A stretch of 19,000 nucleotides of DNA from Pseudomonadota bacterium. Lineage in GTDB: Bacteria > Pseudomonadota > Gammaproteobacteria > Burkholderiales > Gallionellaceae. Of the stretch, positions 1 to 8,064 are shown in pieces (positions within the stretch are counted from its first letter, which is position 1; every line of letters starts with the position of its first letter). The stretch lies in contig JAJZSA010000049.1 in the NCBI GenBank assembly GCA_021822115.1, positions 1 through 19,000 of the forward strand, given 5' to 3'. Position numbers and translations under genes: made by a program. Below the pieces are notes generated by a model. It had not been told where the DNA came from. It saw only the letters and a program-made list of their open reading frames with translations, and made no database searches.

Positions 1-38
1 AAGACCTGCGGTAGAACGGTGTAGAATTCAACGGCTGC

Positions 39-58
39 GGGGGTATGTTTGGGGGTAT
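39..58. repeat. GGGGGTAT direct repeat pair, possible att-site remnant
   Basis: The octamer GGGGGTAT occurs at 39-46 and again at 51-58, a 12-nt period. From memory, closely spaced G-run/TAT repeats of this kind occur near attachment sites of tyrosine-recombinase islands, but no integrase or tRNA gene is visible in the window. The repeats lie just before the in-frame TAG at 60-62 that closes the kinase reading frame, so they may mark an element boundary. The repeat is directly visible; the att interpretation is weak inference. Confidence 0.35.
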
Positions 59-110
59 CTAGTGTGAACGGCTCTTAAAATATCCCGGACTTGTTGGCAT
101 TCAAGAGTTT

Positions 111-2030
111 TTGCGTGTCCCGGTCGGGATCGTTTTTACCGTGAACGATAAACTCGTGCGCGCCAATCCCCAGGTAACGGCGATCCTGGGGAACGGCGAT
201 GCCGGCACGCAGCCGCCTGCATCATTGCCGGAATTACTGAGCGGTACCGAGAGCGGCGCCAAGCAGATCGAGGCCGCCCGCTCCCAATTCGCCAGGAATG
301 AAGTGTTCGTCAGTGAACAGCGACTGAAACGACCGCACAATCGCGGTGGCTGGGTCCGCCTGGTCGCACGATCACTCGCAGGAACGAACTTGCCGAACAA
401 CGAGATCTGGGTCATTACCGACATCAGCGAGCGTAAAGAGCGAGAGCTGAAACTCAATGAATTGAAGCTCGCTGCCGAATCGGCCAATCAAGCGAAAGAT
501 GCTTTTCTGGCCACGATGAGCCATGAGATACGCACCCCGCTCACCGGCATGCTGGGCATGCTGGAACTCCTGTCCATGACGCGGCTCGACAACGAGCAGC
601 ATCAGACACTGGATGCGGCCTGGGATTCGGGCAGGGGCCTGCTGCGTATCGTCAGTGACATCCTCGACTGGTCGAAGATCGAGGAAGGAAAGCTGGAACT
701 CTCCCCGCGGCCAACTTCGATCCCGCAGTTGCTGCAGGAGGTGGTGAACACCTATTCGCGCGTGGCGAGCAGCAAGTCGCTGCTGCTGTGGCAACATGCC
801 GATGCGCGTCTCACCGCCGCCTATATTGTCGACCCCCTGCGCCTTTCGCAGGTACTCAACAATTTCGTCAGCAATGCCATCAAGTTCACCCACCATGGCG
901 AGATCGAACTGCGCGCGGAACTGGTGAACCATGTCGAGAGTGGCGACCGCATCCGTTTTTCTGTCAAGGATACCGGTGTTGGTATCGCAGAGAATGTGCA
1001 GCAGCGCCTGTTCGAACGCTACCGCCAGGAGAGCGCGGATACCGCACGCATGTACGGCGGCACCGGGCTGGGACTGGCGATTTGCCGGCGCCTGGCCGAC
1101 ATGATGGACGGACAGATCGAGCTGAAGAGCGAATTGGGCCAAGGCTCCGCCTTCAGCATCACGCTCACCCTGCCGGTCTCCGGCGCCCCCGGCGAAGCCG
1201 TGCCGCAGGCCCACCCGGAAGTGAAGCAGCGCGTAGTCCCACCCTTATTCAACGACCCTGAAGGAGCGCCTTTGGTGCTGGCGGTGGATGACCACCCGAT
1301 CAACCGCGAGCTGCTCGCACGGCAGATCAAACTCCTCGGCATGAATGCCGAAACAGCGGAGAACGGCTTGGATGCCTTGCAGAAATGGCAGGCTGGCCGC
1401 TATGCCATGGTCATCAGCGATTGCCACATGCCCGAGATGGATGGCTACAAGCTGGCCGGGGAGATACGCCGGATCGAAGACGAAAGATCGCTGCCGCACA
1501 CACCGCTGATCGCCTGGACCGCCAATGCGCTGGCCGAAGAAGCCAAGCGATGTTATGCCGCTGGCATGGATGCGTTGCTGGTCAAACCGGCCAGCCTGTC
1601 GCAACTGCGCCAGACGGTCGCACAGTGGATGAATATCGAAACGGAAGACCTGGATACCGCCGCACCCCACCCCGTCAAACAGGGCTCCCCCATCGACCAT
1701 GAGGTCCTTGAAAAGGTGGTGGCCGATGCCGACGCGCGCAACGGCGTCCTGCGGGATTTCATGAACCACATCCGTACCGACAGAGTGAAGCTGCAGGAAC
1801 GATTGGCGCGAAACGACCGGCTCGACGTGGAAAGGACCGCGCACCGCATGAGCGGTTCATCCCGCATGGTCGGCGCCGGCGAATTCGCCGCGGCCTGCTC
1901 CGCCATCGAGCAGGCCGCGCGCGATGGCGACATGGAGGCAGCCCGTCAATCGCAAGCCAGCCTGGATGAGGCGCTGAACCGGCTGGAAACCTACCTCGCA
2001 GATCTTCGGCAAACTGGAGCCGGACAATGA
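111..2030 (+). CDS. Hybrid sensor histidine kinase, PAS-HisKA-HATPase-REC-HPt (probably 5'-truncated)
   Basis: This is a cytoplasmic multistep-phosphorelay kinase of 639 aa as read from TTG 111. Domains in order: a PAS domain (about 1-110, lacking its usual N-terminal lead-in); a coiled linker; HisKA with the H-box FLATMSHEIRTPL and phospho-acceptor His138; HATPase_c with the N-box NNFVSNAIKFT and G-boxes DTGVGI and GGTGLGLAI; a REC domain with VDDH, the acceptor Asp437 in SDCHMPEMDG and a late VKPA lysine; and an HPt domain with AHRMSGSSRMVGA, His578. This is the BvgS/RocS-type unorthodox order, but with no periplasmic or membrane part. The start is uncertain: TTG 111 has only a weak AAGAG upstream, GTG 141 is in frame, and protein-like sequence continues upstream to the TAG at 60-62. 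The last 4 nt overlap the next gene, so kinase and REC-EAL-REC protein are very likely made together. It may be functional as a soluble kinase or be a decaying remnant. Confidence 0.88.
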   Translation: MRVPVGIVFTVNDKLVRANPQVTAILGNGDAGTQPPASLPELLSGTESGAKQIEAARSQFARNEVFVSEQRLKRPHNRGGWVRLVARSLAGTNLPNNEIWVITDISERKERELKLNELKLAAESANQAKDAFLATMSHEIRTPLTGMLGMLELLSMTRLDNEQHQTLDAAWDSGRGLLRIVSDILDWSKIEEGKLELSPRPTSIPQLLQEVVNTYSRVASSKSLLLWQHADARLTAAYIVDPLRLSQVLNNFVSNAIKFTHHGEIELRAELVNHVESGDRIRFSVKDTGVGIAENVQQRLFERYRQESADTARMYGGTGLGLAICRRLADMMDGQIELKSELGQGSAFSITLTLPVSGAPGEAVPQAHPEVKQRVVPPLFNDPEGAPLVLAVDDHPINRELLARQIKLLGMNAETAENGLDALQKWQAGRYAMVISDCHMPEMDGYKLAGEIRRIEDERSLPHTPLIAWTANALAEEAKRCYAAGMDALLVKPASLSQLRQTVAQWMNIETEDLDTAAPHPVKQGSPIDHEVLEKVVADADARNGVLRDFMNHIRTDRVKLQERLARNDRLDVERTAHRMSGSSRMVGAGEFAAACSAIEQAARDGDMEAARQSQASLDEALNRLETYLADLRQTGAGQ

Positions 2031-3970
2031 ACATTGCAGACCTGAACGTGCTGGTGGTGGAAGACGATGATTTTCAGCGCAACATCCTCGTCACAATCCT
2101 GAATTCGCTGGGAGTCACCAAGGTGATCGAAGCCGGTAATGGGCGGAAGGCGCTGGACATCGTGCGCGGCAATACCGAAACGCCGATGCCCCATGTGGCG
2201 CTCTGCGACCTGAACATGCCGGAGATGGACGGCATGGAATTTCTCCGGCATCTGGGCAAAGAGCGAAAGAACATCGCCGTCATCCTCACCAGCTCGCTGG
2301 ATGGCAAACTGCTCGCTTCGGTCGGCAGGATGACCAGCATGTACGGCATCCCGCTGCTGGGCACCATGGAGAAGCCGGTGCTGCTCTCGACCCTGAAGGA
2401 TGTGCTGGCAAAATACGACGCGACACCTCTCCGGCCCGCCCCCACCTCTGGCAAGGATTTCTCCCTCGACGAAATCCTGCTTGGCATCGAACAAGATCAA
2501 TTCGAACCCTATTTCCAGCCCAAAGTGGATCTGGAATCCGGCCGTCTGGTCGGTGCGGAAGCCTTGGCCAGATGGGTGCACCCGGAACATGGAGTGATCG
2601 GCCCTTATTCCTTTATCCCCCAGCTTGAACAGACCGGCAACATCGATGAACTGACCTTCCACATCCTCAGGAAATCGGCGGCCGCCTGCCGAGTGTTCCA
2701 CGCCAAGGGACAGCTGCTGACCCTCTCGGTCAACCTGTCTCTGGTCTCGCTGGACGATACAACACTGGCAGACAAGATCACCCGAACGGTGCGCGAGGCG
2801 GGGGTCGATCCCCAATACATCGTGCTGGAGATCACCGAGTCGGCCGCGATGACCAATGTCGCACCGGCGCTGGAGAATCTGGCGCGCCTGTGCATGAACG
2901 GCTTTGCGCTATCCATCGATGATTACGGGACCGGTTCCTCCAACCTGCAACAACTGACTCGCATCGCATTCAGCGAACTGAAGATCGACCAGTCTTTCGT
3001 CAAGGACTTCGCCGACAACAACGCCCTGCGCATCGTGGTCGAATCGAGCATCGACATGGCGCACAAGCTGCAGGTCAAGAGCGTCGCCGAAGGCGTGGAG
3101 AACCTGCAAGACTGGAATGCGCTCAAATCGGTCGGCTGCGATACCGTGCAGGGCTATTACATCGCGCAGCCGATGGACCTCGTCAAGTTCGATGATTTCG
3201 TCGCAAGCTATAAACAGAAATTCTCCGCCCTGCTATCTCCCTCGCCCATCTCCGCCCAGAAGCAGGTCCAGCACAAAATTCTGGTCGTTGAGGACGATGA
3301 ATTCACCCGCAAGATCATCCTGCGCGTCCTGCAGGATTTCGGCTATACGAGCATCCATGACGTGGAAAGTGCACCTGCTGCCATAAGACTTTTCGAGACC
3401 CATACCTTCGATCTCATCCTCACTGACATCAACATGCCCGGCATGAGCGGGTTGAAATTCATCCAGATGATTCGCGCGGGAAAAACTCTTGCCAAACCCG
3501 AAACCCGTATCGTCGTACTTACTGGTTTCTCGCAAACAGAGATACTTGGTACCGCACTGGCGCTTGATGTCAACGGCTTTCTGGTCAAACCCGTCATTCC
3601 CGCCGTCGTCGAGGAAAAACTGGCACAAGCCATGAGCGAACGCCTCCACCTGCATTCTCCCGTTGCGTATGAAGCCGTAAAGACCGACGCCAATGGTGTA
3701 CCGGGGTTCGAGACGCCCGTATCACGACCAACAGACGGAGTGAAAGTGAATCAGGGAATCAGCAGGACGCCTGGAAATAAACGTGAAACCAAGGCTGGCA
3801 ACTCCTTGCCGCTATCCCGTTTGCGGCCTGGAATGATCCTCAAGGAGCCCATCCGATTAAAAGACGGCACCTTGATCCTTTCCCCCGGACATACGCTTTC
3901 CGAAACGTCTATTAATCGCCTGCACGATCTCAGAGCATTGCTTTCCGAAAACGAAATCACCGTGCAATAA
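2027..3970 (+). CDS. REC-EAL-REC response regulator, c-di-GMP phosphodiesterase
   Basis: This 647-aa cytoplasmic regulator is predicted to hydrolyse c-di-GMP to pGpG under phosphorelay control. REC1 (about 5-125) has the acidic cluster VVEDDD and acceptor Asp61 in CDLNMPEMDG. The EAL domain (about 148-395) keeps the catalytic signature: GAEALARW with Glu178, SVNLS, LEITES, DDYGTG, LKIDQSF, VAEGVE and QGYYIAQPM, so it should be active; there is no GGDEF. REC2 (about 417-545) has VVEDDE, Asp467 in TDINMPGMSG and LVKPV. A tail from about residue 594 (RPGMILKEPI, then LKDGTLILSPGHTL) resembles the small module seen at the ends of some HD-GYP and response-regulator proteins. The ATG lies in an ATGA overlap with the kinase stop, indicating translational coupling; the kinase HPt is the obvious phosphodonor. 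The pair recalls Roc/Sad systems (BvgS-like kinase plus REC-EAL protein), but no REC-HTH partner is in view. Confidence 0.93.
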   Translation: MNIADLNVLVVEDDDFQRNILVTILNSLGVTKVIEAGNGRKALDIVRGNTETPMPHVALCDLNMPEMDGMEFLRHLGKERKNIAVILTSSLDGKLLASVGRMTSMYGIPLLGTMEKPVLLSTLKDVLAKYDATPLRPAPTSGKDFSLDEILLGIEQDQFEPYFQPKVDLESGRLVGAEALARWVHPEHGVIGPYSFIPQLEQTGNIDELTFHILRKSAAACRVFHAKGQLLTLSVNLSLVSLDDTTLADKITRTVREAGVDPQYIVLEITESAAMTNVAPALENLARLCMNGFALSIDDYGTGSSNLQQLTRIAFSELKIDQSFVKDFADNNALRIVVESSIDMAHKLQVKSVAEGVENLQDWNALKSVGCDTVQGYYIAQPMDLVKFDDFVASYKQKFSALLSPSPISAQKQVQHKILVVEDDEFTRKIILRVLQDFGYTSIHDVESAPAAIRLFETHTFDLILTDINMPGMSGLKFIQMIRAGKTLAKPETRIVVLTGFSQTEILGTALALDVNGFLVKPVIPAVVEEKLAQAMSERLHLHSPVAYEAVKTDANGVPGFETPVSRPTDGVKVNQGISRTPGNKRETKAGNSLPLSRLRPGMILKEPIRLKDGTLILSPGHTLSETSINRLHDLRALLSENEITVQ

Positions 3971-3998
3971 AAGCTTCGTGTGGCTTGCCCTATGTTCC

Positions 3999-4880
3999 CT
4001 AGTGCACCGTCTTGCTGGCCGTCATCGCGGCCAGGTCGCTGAACACCGCGTCCACGTCCACGCTGTCGAACAGGTAGCGTTCGTTGCAGAACTCGCAGTG
4101 CACTTCGACTTCGCCGCGTTCGGCGAGGATGCTGTCCACTTCGTCGCGGCCGATCATGCGCAGCATGTTGGCGACGTTGTCGCGAGAGCAGGTGCAGCGG
4201 AAAGCCACGGCCTGCGCTTCGAACAGGCGGATGTCTTCTTCGTGGTACAGGCGGTGCAGCAGTTCGCCGGCCGGCAGGGTGAGCAGTTCTTGCGGCTTGA
4301 GCGTGTCGCCCAGTTGCGTGACGCGGTTCCAGGCATCGGCGTCGGGCGCTTCGCCGCGCTCGGGCAGTTTCTGCAACAGCATGCCGCCGGCACTGGCGCT
4401 GTCTGCCGCCAGCCACAAACGCGTCTCCAGTTGCTCGGAGCGCGTCATGTAGCTTTGCAGGATGTCGGCGATGCTGTCGCCTTCCAGCGGCACGATGCCT
4501 TGATAGGCCTGCTTGCCGTCCTTGGGATCGAGGGTGATGACGAAACGTCCGTCCCCCACCAGGTCCTGCAAGCTGCCGTGGGTCAGTTCGCCTTCCCATT
4601 TGGCGGTGGCGCGCAATTCGAGATCGCCGCTGCATTCCACCACCAGCAGTTTCACCGCGCCCTTGCCGTGGATCTGCAACACCATGGCGCCCTTGAGCTT
4701 GAGCGTGGCGGCCAGCAGCACGGCGGCGGCGCACAGTTCACCCATCAGGTCGCGCAGCACGGGCGGATAGTCATGGCGCTGGATGACGGACTGCCACACC
4801 TCGCTGAGACGCACGGTCTCGCCGCGGATGGGCAGATGTTCGAACAGGAAGCGGGACAGGGTATCGATGGGCTCTTTCAT
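3999..4880 (-). CDS. hslO: Hsp33 redox-regulated molecular chaperone
   Basis: This 293-aa cytoplasmic holdase is activated by oxidation and unfolding of its C-terminal zinc switch. The family signature is complete: FRCTCSRDNV (Cys229, Cys231) followed after about 30 residues by HCEFCNERY (Cys262, Cys265), the four zinc-binding and disulfide-forming cysteines. The N-terminal core, beginning EPIDTLSRFLFE and containing LMGELCAAAVLLAATLKLKG, is also typical, and the length is normal. The start chosen is ATG 4880 (MKEPIDTL); an upstream in-frame start at 4937 would add 19 unconserved residues and overlap the M48 gene. No strong Shine-Dalgarno is seen. The gene follows the M48 peptidase by 28 nt and converges on the REC-EAL-REC gene with a 28-nt gap that holds no convincing terminator. 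Confidence 0.97.
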   Translation of the reverse strand: MKEPIDTLSRFLFEHLPIRGETVRLSEVWQSVIQRHDYPPVLRDLMGELCAAAVLLAATLKLKGAMVLQIHGKGAVKLLVVECSGDLELRATAKWEGELTHGSLQDLVGDGRFVITLDPKDGKQAYQGIVPLEGDSIADILQSYMTRSEQLETRLWLAADSASAGGMLLQKLPERGEAPDADAWNRVTQLGDTLKPQELLTLPAGELLHRLYHEEDIRLFEAQAVAFRCTCSRDNVANMLRMIGRDEVDSILAERGEVEVHCEFCNERYLFDSVDVDAVFSDLAAMTASKTVH

Positions 4881-4908
4881 GGCGCGCGATGATACCGCAG
4901 CGGACGAC

Positions 4909-5928
4909 TCAATGCGCGGGACACAGCAGCGCCGCACGCTCGCTGGTAGCGGGATGACTGGCGAGATAGTCCATCACTTTGCCGCCATGCCGTCGCAGTT
5001 CGGCTTGCTGCTGGGCGTGGGCCGCTTCCAGTTTGCGCAGGATGTCGGGCAGCAGGCAGGGCGACAAGCCGTTCAGGCGCAGGGTGGCGGCGGCATAGTC
5101 GTCCGCTTCGCGCTCCATGTCGCGCGAGTAGCTGGCTTGCGCGACCATGGCGGGCACGGTGGCCAGCAGCGAGCTGATGTCACCCATGTACCAGGTGAGC
5201 GCGAGGCCGACGGCCGAGCTTTGCAACACCATGCGCAAGGCATGGCGGCGTTCGACATGGCCGCGCTCGTGCGCGAGCACGGCGAGGATCTCATTGTCGT
5301 CCGGCGTCAGTGCCACCAGCTGGTCGAGCATGACGATGCTGCCATCCGGCAAAGCGAAGGCGTTGGCACCGATCTTGGGCGCACTGCGGAATTCGATGCG
5401 GTAAGCCAGCTTGGCATCGGGCAAGGCGCGCAACTTGGCGTAAGCGGCGCGCAATGCCTGCTGGCGCTCGGGCGACAAGGTACTGGGTTCGAGCAAGGTG
5501 CGATCCAGTGTCTCCAGCGAGGAAGTACCCATCTGCTGCAATATGCCGGCCGGGATGCGCTGCGCCACCACCTGCGCGCCCCAGGGCAGCAGATAACGGT
5601 AGGCCGCGATGAAGGTCAGCACGATGAGCACGGCCGCGACGAACGCCCAGCGCAGGCTGTGCTGCATGCCATCGAGCCAGCTTGAGCGATACCCGGCCTG
5701 TTGCAGCAAGGCATCCAGGCCGGCATGGTCGGTGACTTCGCAATGTCCGCCCTCGGGCAGGTCGAGGCGGCGCGGCGTATTTCCCAGCCGTTCCGAGACC
5801 TGCACCGCCGCGAACGGCCAATGCAGTGCCTGCCCGTTGCCGCGCAAGCAGAGTTGACCGGCCTCACAGGAAAGCACCACCGCCTGCGCGGCGGCGGTGC
5901 GGCCATCGAAATAGCGTGCGTCGACCAC
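4909..5928 (-). CDS. M48-family membrane metallopeptidase
   Basis: This 339-aa zinc protease is anchored by one hydrophobic segment at about residues 93-113. The first about 90 residues are a soluble domain containing a stretch that reads like a small beta-rich ligand domain. The peptidase part carries the HExxH motif as AHERGHVERRH (His220, Glu221, His224) and the third-ligand motif YSRDMEREADDYA, with Glu272 matching the M48 SRxxExxAD pattern, so it should be catalytically competent. The start is GTG 5928, one nucleotide after the stop of the DUF898 gene (TGA at 5932-5930), which implies coupled translation. A YjgN/DUF898 protein next to an M48 peptidase is, to my knowledge, a recurring pair in proteobacteria. 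The likely job is membrane or envelope protein quality control; no specific substrate can be named. Confidence 0.92.
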   Translation of the reverse strand: MVDARYFDGRTAAAQAVVLSCEAGQLCLRGNGQALHWPFAAVQVSERLGNTPRRLDLPEGGHCEVTDHAGLDALLQQAGYRSSWLDGMQHSLRWAFVAAVLIVLTFIAAYRYLLPWGAQVVAQRIPAGILQQMGTSSLETLDRTLLEPSTLSPERQQALRAAYAKLRALPDAKLAYRIEFRSAPKIGANAFALPDGSIVMLDQLVALTPDDNEILAVLAHERGHVERRHALRMVLQSSAVGLALTWYMGDISSLLATVPAMVAQASYSRDMEREADDYAAATLRLNGLSPCLLPDILRKLEAAHAQQQAELRRHGGKVMDYLASHPATSERAALLCPAH

Positions 5929-5929
5929 G

Positions 5930-6913
5930 TCAGAGCGAGATGTCGATGTCGAACATCTCGGCGGTCTCTTCGCCGGTGGCGCTGGCCGTCAGCGACTGCC
6001 CGGCGACGAACTCGCTGAGCTCGCCCTGCGCCATCACGCCCAGACAGGCGAAACGGTAGCGCGCCATGCGGATCTGCGCGAAGGGCACGAACAGGCCCAG
6101 CGTGAGGATCACGCCCAGCAGGTTGGTGAAGGCGATCCACAGATATTTGCCGATCTGCATATCGCTATGGAAGGTATGCGGGCCAAGGTGGGTGGTGCTC
6201 CAGATCAGGTTGGGCAGGTTCACCGCGAAATGGCCGATGAGATACAGGTAGACCAGCGGCAGCAGCAAGGCGAGGAAAGGCAGGTGCAACTTCATCGCAA
6301 ACAATGTGCCTACCAGTGCCAGCAACAGGATGCCCAGTGCGACCAGATAGATGCCGTAGAAATTGCCGACCGACGCATCGAAGCGGAATGCGGTGGCGCC
6401 AAAGCGGCTGTTGTTGTGCTGGTATTGCTTGATGCGTTGATGGGTGAACGGCGCCAGCAGATAGAGCGTGAAGACGGTGAGGATGGGGAACAGCAGGAAC
6501 ACCTTGTAGGCGGTCTTCGTCTGGCCATCGAAACTGAAACGCAGGCCGCGATAGCTGCTGTTGTACAGCTTGAAGCGCAAGGAACGCACGATCAGCCAGG
6601 GCATCACCACGGCGACCAGCGCGAAGATGGCCACGCCCAGCAAAGGATTGAGGTTGCCCGCCACGCTGTAGAGCAGGAACAGCACGACGGCGATGATGCG
6701 CCCCTTGAGGATGGCGATGGGCGTGCCGTGGTATTCGAAGCTGGCGCCATCCAGACGCGTGTTGCGGTAGAAATACTGCAAGCGGCGCACCTTGGCCCAG
6801 GCACTGTAGATGCCGAGCGTGACGATGCTCAACAACAGATTGACGATCCAGATGCGGAAATATTCACCGCCCTTGCCGGTGAATTCGAAGGCGTGTTGCT
6901 TGGCTGGCTGCAT
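5930..6913 (-). CDS. YjgN-family (DUF898) inner-membrane protein
   Basis: This 327-aa polytopic membrane protein has about six or seven hydrophobic segments and belongs to the DUF898/YjgN family, whose biochemical role is unknown. Two stretches look alike: an N-terminal one (NLLLSIVTLGIYSAWAKVRR) and a C-terminal one (NLLGVILTLGLFVPFAQIRM). Each is followed by an Arg/Tyr-rich segment, which suggests internal duplication. The start is ATG 6913 because GAGGAG stands 7 nt upstream; a start further out (6958) would add 15 residues before this site. The gene heads a probable operon with the M48 peptidase (1-nt gap) and hslO. The polytopic protein may present substrates to, or regulate, the peptidase; that is inference from gene order only. 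Confidence 0.92.
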   Translation of the reverse strand: MQPAKQHAFEFTGKGGEYFRIWIVNLLLSIVTLGIYSAWAKVRRLQYFYRNTRLDGASFEYHGTPIAILKGRIIAVVLFLLYSVAGNLNPLLGVAIFALVAVVMPWLIVRSLRFKLYNSSYRGLRFSFDGQTKTAYKVFLLFPILTVFTLYLLAPFTHQRIKQYQHNNSRFGATAFRFDASVGNFYGIYLVALGILLLALVGTLFAMKLHLPFLALLLPLVYLYLIGHFAVNLPNLIWSTTHLGPHTFHSDMQIGKYLWIAFTNLLGVILTLGLFVPFAQIRMARYRFACLGVMAQGELSEFVAGQSLTASATGEETAEMFDIDISL

Positions 6914-7018
6914 GCTTGCTCCTCGTTGGATGACAGGCCCCCCCGCTCCGCACGCCACTATAACCGCGCAGGCGATAAAACTCGACCCGAAAACAGGCCT
7001 ATATATTCTCCGGCAGGC

Positions 7019-7045
7019 AAAAGAAAAGGGCAGCCGCAGCTGCCC
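7019..7045 (-). terminator. Rho-independent terminator of the cytochrome operon
   Basis: On the minus strand a perfect 7-bp stem, GGGCAGC/GCTGCCC (7045-7028), closes a 4-nt loop and is followed directly by TTTTCTTTT (7027-7019). It lies 30 nt after the stop of the diheme cytochrome gene and ends the four-gene cluster transcribed from about 9340. Read on the plus strand the stem is preceded, not followed, by the A/T run, so it acts for the minus strand only. Confidence 0.88.
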
Positions 7046-7074
7046 TCATGCATCAGCTGGCTAACGCCAGTCGA

Positions 7075-7635
7075 TCAGTCTTCCCAATCGGGATAGTTGG
7101 GGATGCGCACGGTGTCTTTGTCGAACACGCCTTTCTTGGCCTCAGTGTGGCACTTGTCACAGTAGCTCAGCGACTTCACATCCTTGTTGCCCTTGACCAT
7201 CTTCTCCGGGATCTCGTGGTGCTTACGCTTGATGTAACGGATCTCGGTGATGCGCAGCGGCGCTTCGCCGTTCTCGGTCGCCTTGGCGATCTTGCGTGCG
7301 CGCTTGTAGTAGGACTTGTCGGCCGCGTTCTCCAGCGCGAAGTCGCGGATCTCCTTCAGCGTGTCGGCCTCCAGCTCGGCGTTCTCGCCGAAGTGGTCTT
7401 CCAGCGCCTTGGCATCCAGCAGCTTCTTCCAGGACTGCGAAGGCAGCATACCGGGCCAGTAGGCGAAGTGGCAGGAACCGCACTCTTCCTGATAGGTCGC
7501 ATTGGCGACCGGGTTGAACTCCTTCTGGCGCGAAATGCTGAGCAGCCAGTCGGAATATTGTTCTTCGGCTTGCGCCGCATACGGCAGGCACAACAGGCCA
7601 GCCAGCAGGATCAGGGTCTTCATCGTGATACGCAT
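7075..7635 (-). CDS. Periplasmic diheme cytochrome c, DHC type
   Basis: This 186-aa exported electron-transfer protein starts with a hydrophobic leader ending near LPYAAQA (cleavage about residue 23). There are two c-heme sites: CGSCH (Cys52-His56), in the family-typical context ECGSCHFAYWPGMLPSQSW, and CDKCH (Cys159-His163). This matches the DHC family, whose characterised Rhodobacter member passes electrons to the oxygen- and NO-binding protein SHP. Here an SHP-like gene lies just upstream (17-nt gap) and a cytochrome b further upstream, the same partnership. The start is ATG 7635, with GGAG about 9 nt upstream; ATG 7623 is a possible internal alternative. It is the last gene before the terminator at 7019-7045. 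Confidence 0.93.
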   Translation of the reverse strand: MRITMKTLILLAGLLCLPYAAQAEEQYSDWLLSISRQKEFNPVANATYQEECGSCHFAYWPGMLPSQSWKKLLDAKALEDHFGENAELEADTLKEIRDFALENAADKSYYKRARKIAKATENGEAPLRITEIRYIKRKHHEIPEKMVKGNKDVKSLSYCDKCHTEAKKGVFDKDTVRIPNYPDWED

Positions 7636-7652
7636 CTCTCAATTCTCCAGGT

Positions 7653-8051
7653 TCATTGTGCCAGCAGGAAGGTCAGGAAGTCCGTCTTTTCCTGTGCGGT
7701 ACATTCGCGGCCCCAAGCGTCCTTGCAGTTACGCTTGAACCACTTCTCGATCTTCTTGGCATCGGTGAAACGCTCCGCATTCACCTTGGGCGACATCGGC
7801 TCGATCACCTTGCCGGTCTTGTGATGCTTGCCCGGCTTGCTGAAATCGCTGCCATGGCAGGTGGCGCAGGACATCTTCTCGCCTTCCACCATCTCTTCGC
7901 GCGTCCAGTCCTGCTTGGCCTTGGCGGGATTCGCCTTGCCCGCACCTGCAGACTTGTACTGCGCCAACAGGCTGTCGCTCGCCGGGGTGGCTTGCGCCAG
8001 CGGCGCGGCCAGCAGGCCGCACATCATCAACACTACGCTCAGTTTGTTCAT
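7653..8051 (-). CDS. SHP-like monoheme cytochrome c (DUF1924 family)
   Basis: This 132-aa exported protein has a signal peptide (about 1-21, ending PLAQA) and one c-heme site, CATCH (Cys62-His66). The following segments HHKTGKVIEPMSPKVN, RFTD and KIEKWFKRNC are typical of the DUF1924/sphaeroides heme protein family. In the characterised SHP the sixth iron ligand is an asparagine displaced by oxygen, NO or similar small ligands; Asn108 in KRNCK is the best candidate here, and Cys109/Cys117 could form the nearby disulfide. Start ATG 8051 has AAGGA about 8 nt upstream. It sits between the unrecognised membrane protein (13-nt gap) and DHC (17-nt gap), so DHC is the expected electron donor. The physiological ligand is not settled for the family. 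Confidence 0.9.
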   Translation of the reverse strand: MNKLSVVLMMCGLLAAPLAQATPASDSLLAQYKSAGAGKANPAKAKQDWTREEMVEGEKMSCATCHGSDFSKPGKHHKTGKVIEPMSPKVNAERFTDAKKIEKWFKRNCKDAWGRECTAQEKTDFLTFLLAQ

Positions 8052-8064
8052 GTCGTTATCCTTA

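Noticed and set aside
1..110. tRNA 3' end or integrase fragment at the left edge
   Set aside because: No cloverleaf, CCA end or coding frame could be made out; only the direct repeat is real.
3971..3998. Shared bidirectional terminator between the converging REC-EAL-REC and hslO genes
   Set aside because: Only a 4-bp AAGC/GCTT stem with an 8-nt loop is visible, too weak to call.
6914..7018. Promoter for the DUF898/M48/hslO group
   Set aside because: A TATAGT -10-like hexamer is present on the minus strand, but no -35 better than 3 of 6 stands at a proper distance, so it was not listed.
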